Shown: piece by piece, positions 8,001 through 15,900 of the stretch
Layout of the letters: each line of letters starts with the position of its first letter
Numbering within the stretch: the first letter of the stretch is position 1
Source: DAHUXN01 sp963811805
GTDB taxonomy: Bacteria; Acidobacteriota; Terriglobia; Acidiferrales; UBA7541
Length of the DNA stretch: 64,000 nucleotides
Reading direction: 5' to 3'
NCBI GenBank assembly: GCA_963811805.1
Contig: CAWESU010000001.1
Span: forward strand, 2,852,001 to 2,916,000
Notes under the pieces: model-generated
What the model saw: only the letters and a program-made list of their open reading frames with translations
The model's database searches: none
What the model was told of the DNA's origin: nothing
Translations under genes and position numbers: made by a program

Positions 8001-8046
8001 GGCAGTGACCCTTCGCAAAAAAAGCCGCTCAGGGCAAGCGGGTGAC
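8001..8046 (+). repeat. 45-base dispersed unit, copy 2
   Basis: It begins GGCAGTGACCCTTCGC and ends CAAGCGGGTGACC, about 80% like copy 1. A further partial unit (GGGCAAGCAAGTGACGAGG) follows near 8059. Confidence 0.7.
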
Positions 8047-8166
8047 CCTTCCTGCGTGAGGGCAAGCAAGTGACGAGGAAGGAGCCTGGTCCGTGACCCG
8101 TGGCCAGGGATCCGTGAAAGGCAGAGACTTCGCGCGGCGCAAAGAAATGACAAGCGGAACAACACA

Positions 8167-8186
8167 TCGCGCGCAAGGCGGCGCGA
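8167..8186. repeat. REP-like hairpin, copy 1
   Basis: TCGCGC, an 8-base loop (GCAAGGCG) and GCGCGA. It is the same stem-8-stem plan as 8238-8259, 8340-8361 and 10473-10494. Confidence 0.6.
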
Positions 8187-8237
8187 AAAGGAAGAAAGGA
8201 ATAATGGAGTCAAACGCGTGCAATCCTTCGGAGGCGG

Positions 8238-8259
8238 TTTGCGCACACGACGGCGCAAA
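8238..8259. repeat. REP-like hairpin, copy 2
   Basis: TTTGCGC, loop ACACGACG, GCGCAAA: a 7-bp perfect stem. The 34-base core repeat begins 35 bases further on, as it does 37 bases after the hairpin at 10473. Confidence 0.65.
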
Positions 8260-8293
8260 GAGGGGGGGCTTTTCGTGCAACGCTGCAACATTT

Positions 8294-8327
8294 CGAGGCG
8301 AGATTCTTCGCTGCGCTCAGAATGACA
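8294..8327 (+). repeat. 34-base core repeat, copy 1
   Basis: It contains GATTCTTCGCTGCGCTCAG and is identical over 34 bases to 10531-10564. The reverse strand reads as the well-known spurious peptide HSERSEES, seen in many genomes as a non-coding dispersed repeat. Confidence 0.8.
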
Positions 8328-8339
8328 GGCTGGAGGTGG

Positions 8340-8361
8340 TTCGCGCGCAAGGCAGCGCGAA
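8340..8361. repeat. REP-like hairpin, copy 3
   Basis: TTCGCGC, loop GCAAGGCA, GCGCGAA. Compared with copy 2, the T-A pair at stem position 3 is C-G, with both arms changed together, which indicates selection for pairing. Confidence 0.65.
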
Positions 8362-8477
8362 AAGGAAGGAAGACATTATTTGAGTGAAAGGAAGTGGTCG
8401 GTGGTCCGCAGACGAGGAATGAGGCAGAGGCGAGTGGCTAGAAAAACCGAAAAACACACGGTGGCATCCATCTAGTG

Positions 8478-8912
8478 ATGACAACATCGAGCAAACATCT
8501 GCAGCGGACAAAAATACTTTTTGTGTGTTACGGGAATTCGTGCCGGAGCCAGATGGCGGAGGCGATTGCGCGACATCACGCGCCGAAACTGATCGAAGCG
8601 GAGAGCGCGGGCGTGAGGCCACTGGGCAGCGTCGCGCCGGAGACGCTAGCTGTGTTACAAGAGATCGGGATTCGCGCGGAGGGGCACTACTCGAAGAGCA
8701 TCAGCGACGCGCTGCAGTTTTTCGAGCCGGAGATGGTGGTGAACATGTCCGGGCAGGATTTGGACGGATGGTTCGCGACGAAAAATGTCGTGGATTGGAA
8801 AGTGGGAGATCCGTACGGAAGCGATCTGGAAGTTTACCGGCGAATTTGCCGGAACATTGAAGACAAAGTGAAAAAGCTGGTGAGTGATTTGGAAAAAGAG
8901 AAAACGAAGTGA
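8478..8912 (+). CDS. low-molecular-weight phosphatase / ArsC-type arsenate reductase family protein
   Basis: The product has 144 residues of the LMW protein-tyrosine-phosphatase fold. The phosphate loop C-X5-R is intact: Cys17 to Arg23 in CYGNSCRSQMAEA, whose NSCRSQMAEA wording is typical of thioredoxin-coupled ArsC. The general-acid loop is DPYGSD. The extra redox cysteines that ArsC uses near residues 80-90 are not in the expected form, so arsenate reduction is uncertain and a phosphatase role is possible. The ATG at 8478 follows an in-frame GTG at 8475; neither has a good ribosome site. The stop overlaps the start of the DtxR-family gene (GTGA), so the two are translationally coupled. Confidence 0.85.
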   Translation: MTTSSKHLQRTKILFVCYGNSCRSQMAEAIARHHAPKLIEAESAGVRPLGSVAPETLAVLQEIGIRAEGHYSKSISDALQFFEPEMVVNMSGQDLDGWFATKNVVDWKVGDPYGSDLEVYRRICRNIEDKVKKLVSDLEKEKTK

Positions 8913-9583
8913 GAAGAGAAAAGACAAGCGTCTCGCAGGAAGATTACCTGAAAGCGATCTGGGAGATCGTGCAGGAGGAGCAGACGCCGATCAGCGCGCG
9001 GCTGGCGGAAGACTTGAGCGTGACGCCTCCGGCAGTGACCGCGGCGCTGAAGCGCATGACGCGCGGAGGATTTTTGCGCGTGGAGCGGAGCGGGCGAATC
9101 GCGTTGACGCCGAAAGGACAAAAAATCGCGGAGCACATGGTGTTGCGGCACCGGCTGGCGGAGAAATTGCTGACGGACGTGATTGGCCTGGAGTGGTCGC
9201 GCGCGCACGAAGAGGCGGAGAAGCTGGAACATGGCTTGTCGGCGGAGGTGGTGGCGCTCCTGCTGAAGAGGTTTGGGCGAGAGAGCCGGTGCCCGCACGG
9301 CGTGCCGCTTTTTGGCGGGCTGCCGAAGCTGCGACGAAAATACGGCGCGGTGAAATTGGCGGAGGCTCCGGCGGGGCATGCGTATGAAGTGATGCGCGTG
9401 TACGAAAAAGAGAGGGAGTTCCTGAATTTTCTGGCGGGGCTGGGAATTTTGCCGGGCGCGCGCGTGCGCGTGCTGAAGCGCGAGTACGACGAGACGATGA
9501 CGGTGACGATGGGCGGGTCGGCGAAGAAAATTTATTTGGGCAAGCCGGCGACGAGCCGGATTTGGGTGCGGCAGAGACAGTGA
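8909..9583 (+). CDS. DtxR/MntR-family metal-dependent regulator with FeoA-like domain
   Basis: The product has 224 residues. An N-terminal winged helix (QEDYLKAIWEI, then VTPPAVTAALKRM as recognition region) is followed by the dimerisation and metal-binding domain (HMVLRHRLAEKLL, EEAEKLEHGLS, CPHGVPLFG) and a C-terminal SH3/FeoA-like domain (about 145-222). Cys and His in CPHG match the family's metal-site region. Family knowledge: with Fe(II) or Mn(II) bound, such proteins repress metal uptake genes. The start is a GTG overlapping the stop of the phosphatase gene by four bases. The stop codon TGA lies inside a copy of the 45-base repeat, so the repeat has been inserted at, or has supplied, the gene end. 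Confidence 0.9.
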   Translation: MRREKTSVSQEDYLKAIWEIVQEEQTPISARLAEDLSVTPPAVTAALKRMTRGGFLRVERSGRIALTPKGQKIAEHMVLRHRLAEKLLTDVIGLEWSRAHEEAEKLEHGLSAEVVALLLKRFGRESRCPHGVPLFGGLPKLRRKYGAVKLAEAPAGHAYEVMRVYEKEREFLNFLAGLGILPGARVRVLKREYDETMTVTMGGSAKKIYLGKPATSRIWVRQRQ

Positions 9584-9624
9584 CCCCTTCGCAAAAAACA
9601 ACGCTCAGGGCAAGCGAGTGACGA
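9578..9624 (+). repeat. 45-base dispersed unit, copy 3, overlapping the dtxR-family stop
   Basis: It begins CAGTGACCCCTTCGC and ends CAAGCGAGTGACGA. The TGA in CAGTGACC at 9581-9583 is the stop codon of the preceding gene. The rest of the gap to 9736 shows no gene. Confidence 0.7.
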
Positions 9625-9736
9625 GCAAAGTCAAAGGCCGCGGGTGAAGAAGTGGTGCTTTGTTTCTCAGGGCACGACGGCGTGGCGACTTCGCACAGAT
9701 GATGTGCGCGATAGGAAGAAAGAAACGACCGCCGAG

Positions 9737-10333
9737 TTAGATGGGATCGATGGGGCGGGGATTTTTGAGGACAAGACAATGGGCGAGCAGGTCGTGGAGC
9801 GCTTGGTGGCGCGGAGGAAAAGCGGCGACGAGACAGTCGAGTAGGAAGTAGGGAATGCCGACCGTGGGCAGATGCAGCAAGAGGCGGCCAGTGAAGAAGC
9901 GGACGCTGGCGCGGCCGAAGGTGATGCGGCGTCCTTCGCTATCCGTTACGTGAAGACCGAGGGATTTCTTCCCGAGAGTAGCCTGCCAGACAGAACTTTC
10001 CGAAAGGGCGAAGTACAACCAGTTGCAAAAAATGTACAGAACAAGAAGAAAGGTGAGGAAGCGCGCGCCGAAGAGGCGAATTACTTGGCCGGGCGCTGCG
10101 CTGGGAGAGAGCTCGGCGAACTGCTTGGGAATGTGGGCAGCGACAGAGTAGAAGGAAGCGACGACTCCGACGAAGAGCGCGAGAACGGCGAAGTCGATGG
10201 CGGCGGCGACGAAGCGGGCTCCGAAGGAGGCGTGAATGCTGGGCGGCGGCGCGGAAGGGGAGTCGCCGGGAAAATGCGCGGAGAAAACGCGAAAGGATTT
10301 TGCGGCGGCGGGCGTGGTGACGGAGTTTTGCAT
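9737..10333 (-). CDS. RDD-family membrane protein
   Basis: The product has 198 residues. After a ~35-residue soluble Pro/Ser-rich N-terminus comes the RDD domain: FGARFVAAAIDFAVLALF (Arg and Asp of the RDD signature in helix 1), a second helix (FLTFLLVLYIFCNWLYFAL), then GKKSLGLHVTDSEG and a third membrane segment with the closing HQALHDLLAHCLVL, where RDD proteins carry a conserved Asp. The role is unknown; some RDD proteins are linked to ion transport. It points towards the dtxR-family gene and is alone on its strand. Confidence 0.85.
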   Translation of the reverse strand: MQNSVTTPAAAKSFRVFSAHFPGDSPSAPPPSIHASFGARFVAAAIDFAVLALFVGVVASFYSVAAHIPKQFAELSPSAAPGQVIRLFGARFLTFLLVLYIFCNWLYFALSESSVWQATLGKKSLGLHVTDSEGRRITFGRASVRFFTGRLLLHLPTVGIPYFLLDCLVAAFPPRHQALHDLLAHCLVLKNPRPIDPI

Positions 10334-10472
10334 GGCTTCACCGATATGGGGCGATGCACTTTGTTGGGTGACGAGGAAATGTTATGCGCAGGCGGACGGC
10401 GGCGCAATATTCATGGTACGGGTGTTGCCTGGCGAGTAATCATGGTAGGGAGGCGGGGAATCGAAGGCGAGG

Positions 10473-10494
10473 TTTGCGCACACGACAGCGCAAA
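10473..10494. repeat. REP-like hairpin, copy 4
   Basis: TTTGCGC, loop ACACGACA, GCGCAAA: a perfect 7-bp stem, almost identical to the 8238-8259 copy. Confidence 0.65.
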
Positions 10495-10530
10495 GAGCAA
10501 GAACGTGTTTTCCTGCGGTATTGCAAAACT

Positions 10531-10564
10531 CGAGGCGAGATTCTTCGCTGCGCTCAGAATGACA
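10531..10564 (+). repeat. 34-base core repeat, copy 2
   Basis: Identical to 8294-8327, with similar flanks (GGAGGCGGTTTGCGC downstream here, GGAGGTGGTTCGCGC there). Confidence 0.8.
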
Positions 10565-10646
10565 AGTTGGGAGGCGGTTTGCGCGCTGGGGCGGAGGCGC
10601 GGAATTGCTAGGGTGCGCGCACAAGAAGGAATAGTATTGGCTGGCG

Positions 10647-11570
10647 ATGAGTTTTCATTCGGGATTTGTGGCGATTATCGGGCGGGCGAATGCGGGGAAG
10701 TCGACACTCGTGAACGCGCTGGTGGGGCGGAAGGTAGCGATTGTGTCGCCGCAGCCGCAGACCACGCGGACGCGCATCCAAGGAATTGTGAATCGCGAGA
10801 ACGGGCAAGTGGTGCTGATGGACACGCCGGGTATTCATCGCGCGACGAAGGCGTTGGACCGGCAGATGATGCAGGAGGTGAGCGAGGCACTGGAAGGAGT
10901 GGACATCGTCTCGCTCATTGTGGACGCGACGGAGGATTTCGCGGGCGCGGATCGGTATTCGGTGGAGTGGGTAAAGAAGTTTTCGGGGCCGGCGTATCTG
11001 CTTCTGAACAAAATCGACCGCGTGAAGAAGGAGCAGCTGTTGCCGCTGATCGACCGGTGGAGGCGCGAGTACGAATTCGAAGAGATTTTTCCGGTGTCGG
11101 CACTGCGCGGCGAGGGCTTGAGCGAGCTGCTGGAGAGCTGGATTGCGCGGCTGCCGGAGAGTCCGCCGTATTTTCCGGTGGATCAGTATACGGATCAGCC
11201 GGAGAGGTTTTTGGCGGCGGAAGTGATTCGGGAAAAGGCGATCGCGCTGACGCGCGAGGAGGTGCCGCACGCAGTGGCGGTGCTGGTGGATAATTACGAG
11301 GAAGGCGAGAAGCTGTTGCGGATACGCGCGACGATCTACGTTGAGCGCGAGGGGCAGAAGGGAATCATGATTGGGCGCGGCGGCACGAAGATGAAGGAGA
11401 TCGGGACGGCAGCGCGAAAGGAATTGGAAGAGATGCTGAGCGCGAAGATTTTTCTGGAGCTGCACGTCAAGGTGCAGCCGAATTGGCGGGAGAATCGCGC
11501 GATGGTGAAGCAACTGGATTGGCACAGGCAGCTCGAGCAGATTTCTGAATCGAGCGAGAACGGCGAGTGA
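10647..11570 (+). CDS. era: GTPase Era, 16S rRNA-binding ribosome assembly factor
   Basis: The product has 307 residues, the expected length. GTPase motifs run in order: G1 GRANAGKST near residue 12 (the usual form is GRPNVGKS, so Pro and Val are both Ala here), G3 DTPGIH, G4 NKID and G5 SALRGEG. The C-terminal KH domain contains IMIGRGGTKMKEIGTAARKE, the conserved RNA-binding turn. Era binds the 3' end of 16S rRNA and aids 30S maturation at the membrane-cytoplasm interface. It stands alone here, without the usual rnc or recO neighbours, and follows a repeat-containing intergenic region. The family assignment is secure. Confidence 0.96.
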   Translation: MSFHSGFVAIIGRANAGKSTLVNALVGRKVAIVSPQPQTTRTRIQGIVNRENGQVVLMDTPGIHRATKALDRQMMQEVSEALEGVDIVSLIVDATEDFAGADRYSVEWVKKFSGPAYLLLNKIDRVKKEQLLPLIDRWRREYEFEEIFPVSALRGEGLSELLESWIARLPESPPYFPVDQYTDQPERFLAAEVIREKAIALTREEVPHAVAVLVDNYEEGEKLLRIRATIYVEREGQKGIMIGRGGTKMKEIGTAARKELEEMLSAKIFLELHVKVQPNWRENRAMVKQLDWHRQLEQISESSENGE

Positions 11571-11626
11571 CGCCCATGGTCTGCCGCTAGAGCCGGGGAA
11601 TCCTATCTAGCTGTTAAGCGCGGCAA

Positions 11627-11812
11627 TCACCTCTTCGCATGGGTGACGACTTGCTGAGGGGAGATGTTCGCTTGGCTTTGCTGCGTGGCCATCCTCAGAG
11701 CAATGAGCAGCGCAACGAGGCCGAGCGCAAATACGATCAGGGTAACGAAGGGATTTGCCCGGGCAACACGATCTGTAACTTGGGAGTTTGGTTCAGGCTG
11801 GGTCCCAAACAT
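11627..11812 (-). CDS. small single-span membrane protein, unknown
   Basis: The product has 61 residues: a polar N-terminus of about 20, one clear membrane helix (NPFVTLIVFALGLVALLIAL), then a short Gln-rich tail ending in basic residues. GGAGG (complement of 11819-11823) lies 6 bases before the ATG, which is the main reason to accept it. It follows the beta-lactamase-like gene on the same strand with a gap of 158 bases. No function is suggested. Confidence 0.6.
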   Translation of the reverse strand: MFGTQPEPNSQVTDRVARANPFVTLIVFALGLVALLIALRMATQQSQANISPQQVVTHAKR

Positions 11813-11970
11813 TGTCCGCCTCCAAAGTGGGTTTTATGGTTTGAGAAAATCACGGTCGCACAGTTAACAACGATAATTGATTGTCTGGGAAATTATCCGT
11901 TACCAGCTTGGGATTGAAAGCAAAGAACACGCTTAGGGGTAGACGCAAATCCGACGAGTCAGCTCGCGAT

Positions 11971-13116
11971 TTACTGCTGGGCGAAAGGCTCGACGATGGA
12001 TTCGACGTCGGCGAGCTTCCAGGGCGCGTCACTGAGATTGCTGGTGAGCGCGACTACGACGCGCGAATCGGGATAGATGATCAACTGGCTCGTGCCACCT
12101 ACGGAGCCGCCGCTGTGTTCATAGATGCGCTGGCCGCTTTGCGATTTGTGAATGAACCAGCCGATGCCGTAACCGGTTTCCACACCCGCGTTGGTTTTCT
12201 GCGAAGTGAAAAGCTGGTGGAGGGAATCTTCCGTCAAAAAGCCCGGATGAAGTAAAGCGGAGCCGAAGCGCACGAGGTCTACAGGCGTGGAAAGAAACCC
12301 ACCGCCGGCCCATTTGTAACTGTTGTCGACGTAGGGAGCGTTTTCCTCGGCGCCGTCCTTTTCGCGCTCATAGAAACGGGCACGCTGCGTGACGATGGAG
12401 CGATTTTGGTCAGGCGTGGTGTCGATGAGGCCAAGAGGCGTGAAAACGTGACGCTGCATGTAGTCGAGGAAGTTTTCGCCGGAGGCGGATTCGATGACGG
12501 CGCTCAAGAGATCGAAACCGTAGCTGGAATAACTGAACTTGGTGCCGGGCGGCGCGACGAGAGGATCGTTCTCGAAGATGGTGAGGCCCTCGAGGACGGA
12601 GTCGTAGTGTTTCGAGATAAGGAATTCGTCGCCCCGATAATGGCGGATGCCAGCGAGATGGCCGGCGAGAAGACGCGGCGTGATTTCGGCGCCCTTGTTG
12701 GGGAATGACGGAACGTATTTCTGCACGGGCGCGTCGAGGTCGATTTTGCCCTGCTCGACGAGCTGCATGAGGGCCGCAGCGGTGAGGGTTTTGGAAATGC
12801 TGCCGATGCGGAACTTGGTGGTGGGCCAGGCGGGAACGCGCTCTTCGAGATCGGCGTAGCCGAAGCCTTCGGCGTAGACGAGGTGGCCGTCGATGGCAAC
12901 GGCCACCGCAAGACCGGGAATGCCGCGAGCGAGAAGCTCGTTGCCAATGGCGTTGGCGTGAGCGCGGGCTTCCGTGTAGGACTGAGACGCGGGAGCAGGA
13001 GCGGCGGCGGTTTGCGCAAAGGCGACGTGGGCACTGAAACTGCTCAGGCACAGCGCGAGAAGCAGGAGAAGAGGCGTGCGCAAACGTGATGCGGTCTTGT
13101 CGACGGGAAATTTCAC
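11971..13116 (-). CDS. serine beta-lactamase-like hydrolase (class C / LACTB type), exported
   Basis: The product is about 381 residues. A Sec signal peptide (basic start, then LLLLLALCLSSFSA, end AFAQ) sends it to the periplasm. Active-site motifs: SISK with Ser106 and Lys109 (S-x-x-K), YSS near 196 replacing the usual Y-x-N, and HSGG near the C-terminus (in place of KTG). This set is typical of the beta-lactamase/transpeptidase-like family of esterases and peptidases, so antibiotic hydrolysis should not be assumed. A GTG at 13116 is chosen because GGAGG lies 6 bases upstream; an ATG ten codons earlier has no ribosome site. It lies 86 bases behind the DPP-IV gene on the same strand. Confidence 0.88.
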   Translation of the reverse strand: MKFPVDKTASRLRTPLLLLLALCLSSFSAHVAFAQTAAAPAPASQSYTEARAHANAIGNELLARGIPGLAVAVAIDGHLVYAEGFGYADLEERVPAWPTTKFRIGSISKTLTAAALMQLVEQGKIDLDAPVQKYVPSFPNKGAEITPRLLAGHLAGIRHYRGDEFLISKHYDSVLEGLTIFENDPLVAPPGTKFSYSSYGFDLLSAVIESASGENFLDYMQRHVFTPLGLIDTTPDQNRSIVTQRARFYEREKDGAEENAPYVDNSYKWAGGGFLSTPVDLVRFGSALLHPGFLTEDSLHQLFTSQKTNAGVETGYGIGWFIHKSQSGQRIYEHSGGSVGGTSQLIIYPDSRVVVALTSNLSDAPWKLADVESIVEPFAQQ

Positions 13117-13202
13117 GGTGAGCCTCCAAGCGGCGGCATTGTACAACTAAACTAGGCGCCGGAACCGCCGGTTAGAGATCAAAATATCTTCTTCCGCAGT
13201 GG

Positions 13203-15665
13203 TCAGTCTCCCGACTTCATGCGGGAACGGCTGCGGTCGCCGAGGAAGAGCGTCATGGTGCGCGACGCGGGGCCGGCGGGGAGATGAGTGGTGAGATGGC
13301 GGGCGAGACGCTTAAAGAGAAAAAGCGTGGTGCCTGGACCTTCAGAAATGGAATGGGTGCGATTGGGAAACTCCATGAAGTCGAAAGATTTTCCGAGTTC
13401 GATCATGCGATTGACGAGGAGCTCGGAGCCCGCGAAGTGAACGTTGTCGTCGCCGGAGCCGTGACAGAGCAGAAGTTTTCCGCGTAGACCGTCGGCGTAA
13501 TTGATGGCCGAAGCGGCTTTGTAGCCCGCGACGTTATCCTGCGGCAGGCCCATATAGCGTTCCTGATAAATGGAGTCGTAGATGCGCTGGTCGGGGACAG
13601 GCGCGACGGACATGCCGACTTTGTAGATTTCGGGCGAACGAAACATCAGGTTGAGGGTGTTGGTGCCGCCGCCGCTCCAGCCCCAGACGGCGACGCGATC
13701 GGCGTCGACGTAGCTGCGATCGCGCGCGATGGCGCGCACGGCCGCGGCCTGCTGTTGCGAAGAAAGGACGCCGACGGCGCCGTAGATGCATTTGCGCCAC
13801 GCGCGGCCCTTGGGCGCGGGCGTGCCTTGATTGTCGACGCTGGCGATGAGGTAGCCGGTGTTGGCGATGGCGCGGTGGAAAAGAGTTTCGGCCCCGCCCC
13901 AGCGATCCACGACGGTTTGCCCCGCGGGTTCGCCGTAGACATTAAAAAGGATGGGATATCTGCGCGAGGGATCGAAATTCGCGGGCTTGACGATGTAAGC
14001 GTCGAGCTTGACGCCGTCGCCGACGTCGACCTGGAAAAATTCGACGGGGCTGGCGATGAGCGGTTTGGCTTTTTCGAGCAACCCGGAATTCTCGGCGAGA
14101 ACACGCACGCTGCGGTGGTCGGGAAGGCTGACGAGTTCCGTGACCGGTGGCGTGTCGAACGTCGAAAAAATGTGAAGCGCCCAGCGGCAATCGGGCGAGA
14201 GATTGTAGGTGTGAACGCCGGGCGAATTGGCAGGAGTGAGGCGCTCGGGCGCGGAGGAAGAGTCGAGGCGTGAGCGGAACAGATATTGTTGCGTGGCGTT
14301 TTCCGGCGAGGCGATGAAATAAAGGAATTCCTCGGCGGGATCGACGGCGAGAATTTCGATGACGTCGAAATCTCCGTGGGTGGTGAGCTGCGCGTGGCCG
14401 CCGCGGCGCGGAATAATGTAGGCGTGGCGCCAGCCATCGCGCTCGCTGGTCCAGAGAAAGCCATCGTGATGCGGGAGGAAGTGGGTGTCCTCGTTGACGT
14501 CGACCCAGGCTTTGTCTTCGTCGCGGAAAATGCGGCGGGCGCGGCCGGTGGAGGCGTCGGCGAGGTAGGCGTCGTTAACGTTTTGCGCGCGATTGATGTG
14601 CTGGAGGAGGATTTCGTTGGAGCCTTCGACCCACTGTATGCGCGGAAGGTAAGATTTCTCCGAGTCGCCGGTGATTTCGAGCCAGGTGGTTTGCGCGTTG
14701 CTGATGTTGACGATGCCGATGCGCACGTTGGAATTGGGAGTGCCGGCCGAAGGAATGCGGTAGGTCCAGACTTTCGGATAGACGCCATATTCGGGATAGG
14801 GAATTTGCGTGACGGGTTCGCGAAAACCGGCGCCGAGATTATTGATCATAGAGAATTCGCGGACAGGGCTGGAGTCGAATTGAAAATAGGCGATGCTGCG
14901 GCCGTCAGGGCTCCAGCGGAAGCCGTCGCGAACGTCGAATTCCTCTTCGTAAACCCAGTCGGAGGTGCCGTTGATGGTGGTGGCGGAGCCGTCTGTGGTC
15001 AGCGGAGTAATTTTGTGGGTGCCGAGGTCTTCGAGATACAGATTGTTTTCGCGGACGTAGGCGACGCTGCGGCCGTCGGGAGAGAATTTCGCGAACATGA
15101 GAGTGGAAGGAGCGGCGTTGCCGCCGAGTTTGCTGAGTTTTTTTGAGGCGCGGTTGAGGACCCAGTAATCGCCGCGCGTGTTTTCGCGCCAGATGCGTTC
15201 GGAATTGGTGAAGACGAGAATTTGCGTGCGGTCCTGGGACCAATCGAAATCATCGATGGAGAGCGGCTCTTTGGAGCCGGCGGGGATCAATTCGGCGGAG
15301 GAAAAAAGCACGGTGCGCGCGCCGGAAGCAGTGTCGTAGCTGGCGAGCTCCTGTTTTTCTTCGTCACCGTGGGAATATTCGAGCACGGTGTAGGACTTGC
15401 CGCCCTCTTCCCATCGTATGGGGCCGAAACGCTTGCCGAAAAATTCGTCGGAGAAGATGCGCTCGATCCATTCATCGAGAGAAGCAGGAGCGGAGCCGGA
15501 AGCGGCAGCGGATTGCAGCGGGCGCACGCGCGGCGCAAGGGACGATGGCGTGGCGGCTTCCAAGTCGCGCAAAGACGTGAACCCTCCGGCGATGGCAGCA
15601 GCGGCTCCGGCGAAAGTAGAAGTGCGGAGGAAAAAACGGCGCGAGACGCGAGGGTCGCGGTTCAT
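13203..15665 (-). CDS. Tat-exported dipeptidyl peptidase IV-like S9 peptidase
   Basis: The product has 820 residues. The start MNRDPRVSRRFFLRTS is a twin-arginine signal, followed by an Ala-rich core. The N-terminal beta-propeller (about 60-560) includes DWVYEEE, the Glu motif that holds the substrate amino group. The C-terminal alpha/beta hydrolase has VYGEP (oxyanion Tyr), nucleophile Ser664 in GWSGGG (usually GWSYGG), Asp739 in GSGDDNVH and His771 in NRTHSI, so the triad is complete. It should cleave X-Pro or X-Ala dipeptides from exported peptides. AGGAGT at 15671-15676 fixes the start. Together with the M28 peptidase and the peptide importer it suggests growth on protein. Confidence 0.93.
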   Translation of the reverse strand: MNRDPRVSRRFFLRTSTFAGAAAAIAGGFTSLRDLEAATPSSLAPRVRPLQSAAASGSAPASLDEWIERIFSDEFFGKRFGPIRWEEGGKSYTVLEYSHGDEEKQELASYDTASGARTVLFSSAELIPAGSKEPLSIDDFDWSQDRTQILVFTNSERIWRENTRGDYWVLNRASKKLSKLGGNAAPSTLMFAKFSPDGRSVAYVRENNLYLEDLGTHKITPLTTDGSATTINGTSDWVYEEEFDVRDGFRWSPDGRSIAYFQFDSSPVREFSMINNLGAGFREPVTQIPYPEYGVYPKVWTYRIPSAGTPNSNVRIGIVNISNAQTTWLEITGDSEKSYLPRIQWVEGSNEILLQHINRAQNVNDAYLADASTGRARRIFRDEDKAWVDVNEDTHFLPHHDGFLWTSERDGWRHAYIIPRRGGHAQLTTHGDFDVIEILAVDPAEEFLYFIASPENATQQYLFRSRLDSSSAPERLTPANSPGVHTYNLSPDCRWALHIFSTFDTPPVTELVSLPDHRSVRVLAENSGLLEKAKPLIASPVEFFQVDVGDGVKLDAYIVKPANFDPSRRYPILFNVYGEPAGQTVVDRWGGAETLFHRAIANTGYLIASVDNQGTPAPKGRAWRKCIYGAVGVLSSQQQAAAVRAIARDRSYVDADRVAVWGWSGGGTNTLNLMFRSPEIYKVGMSVAPVPDQRIYDSIYQERYMGLPQDNVAGYKAASAINYADGLRGKLLLCHGSGDDNVHFAGSELLVNRMIELGKSFDFMEFPNRTHSISEGPGTTLFLFKRLARHLTTHLPAGPASRTMTLFLGDRSRSRMKSGD

Positions 15666-15823
15666 GAACGACTCCTAAGAAAATTATGACCGCGGCATTG
15701 TTGCGCGATGGGCTGTAGGTGTCACGAAGAATTTGGCGGTTGCTAGATGAGCGATAGGGGGCTATCCAGAGATTAAGGGAGTATTCGTGCTTTCGTGAAG
15801 AGCGTTCGCATGAAAAACGGGAA

Positions 15824-15852
15824 TTGACAAGGACGGGGGAATTGATAATAAT
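15824..15852 (+). promoter_or_regulatory. predicted sigma-70 promoter of pyrG
   Basis: TTGACA at 15824-15829, a 17-base spacer and AATAAT at 15847-15852 (5 of 6). The predicted transcription start is about 15859. AGGAGG follows at 15882-15887. Confidence 0.65.
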
Positions 15853-15900
15853 GATTTGTACGAGTTGCGCCTACCTTAGCTAGGAGGAATCGCGGAAGCC

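Larger units (their letters stand above)
7797..8477. other. 681-base repeat-rich non-coding region
   Basis: No gene is credible. The region is built of repeats: three related GTGGTCAGTGG-type starts (about 7803, 7971 and 8393), two 45-base units, an AAGAC array, three REP-like hairpins and a 34-base core that recurs at 10531. Open frames across it only translate the repeats, for example poly-SCLVL on the minus strand. Confidence 0.75.
10334..10646. other. 313-base non-coding region with REP-like repeats, upstream of era
   Basis: No gene is credible. It contains the REP-like hairpin at 10473-10494 and the 34-base core at 10531-10564, then a degenerate hairpin half (TTTGCGC near 10578). The organisation is the same as at 8238-8361. 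Confidence 0.7.

Noticed and set aside
8093..8383. 96-codon open frame in the repeat region
   Set aside because: It runs through three hairpins and the 34-base core, so it is a product of the repeats.
9872..11293. 473-codon plus-strand frame opposite the RDD gene and into era
   Set aside because: Antisense to the RDD gene and out of frame over era; low-complexity Gly/Glu/Ala composition, an effect of GC bias.
11971..13116. Antibiotic-resistance beta-lactamase
   Set aside because: Y-x-N is YSS and KTG is HSG, as in esterase/peptidase relatives, so resistance is not supported.
13755..15146. Plus-strand frames opposite the DPP-IV gene
   Set aside because: The minus strand codes a full S9 peptidase; these are antisense shadows rich in Gly, Val and Asp.
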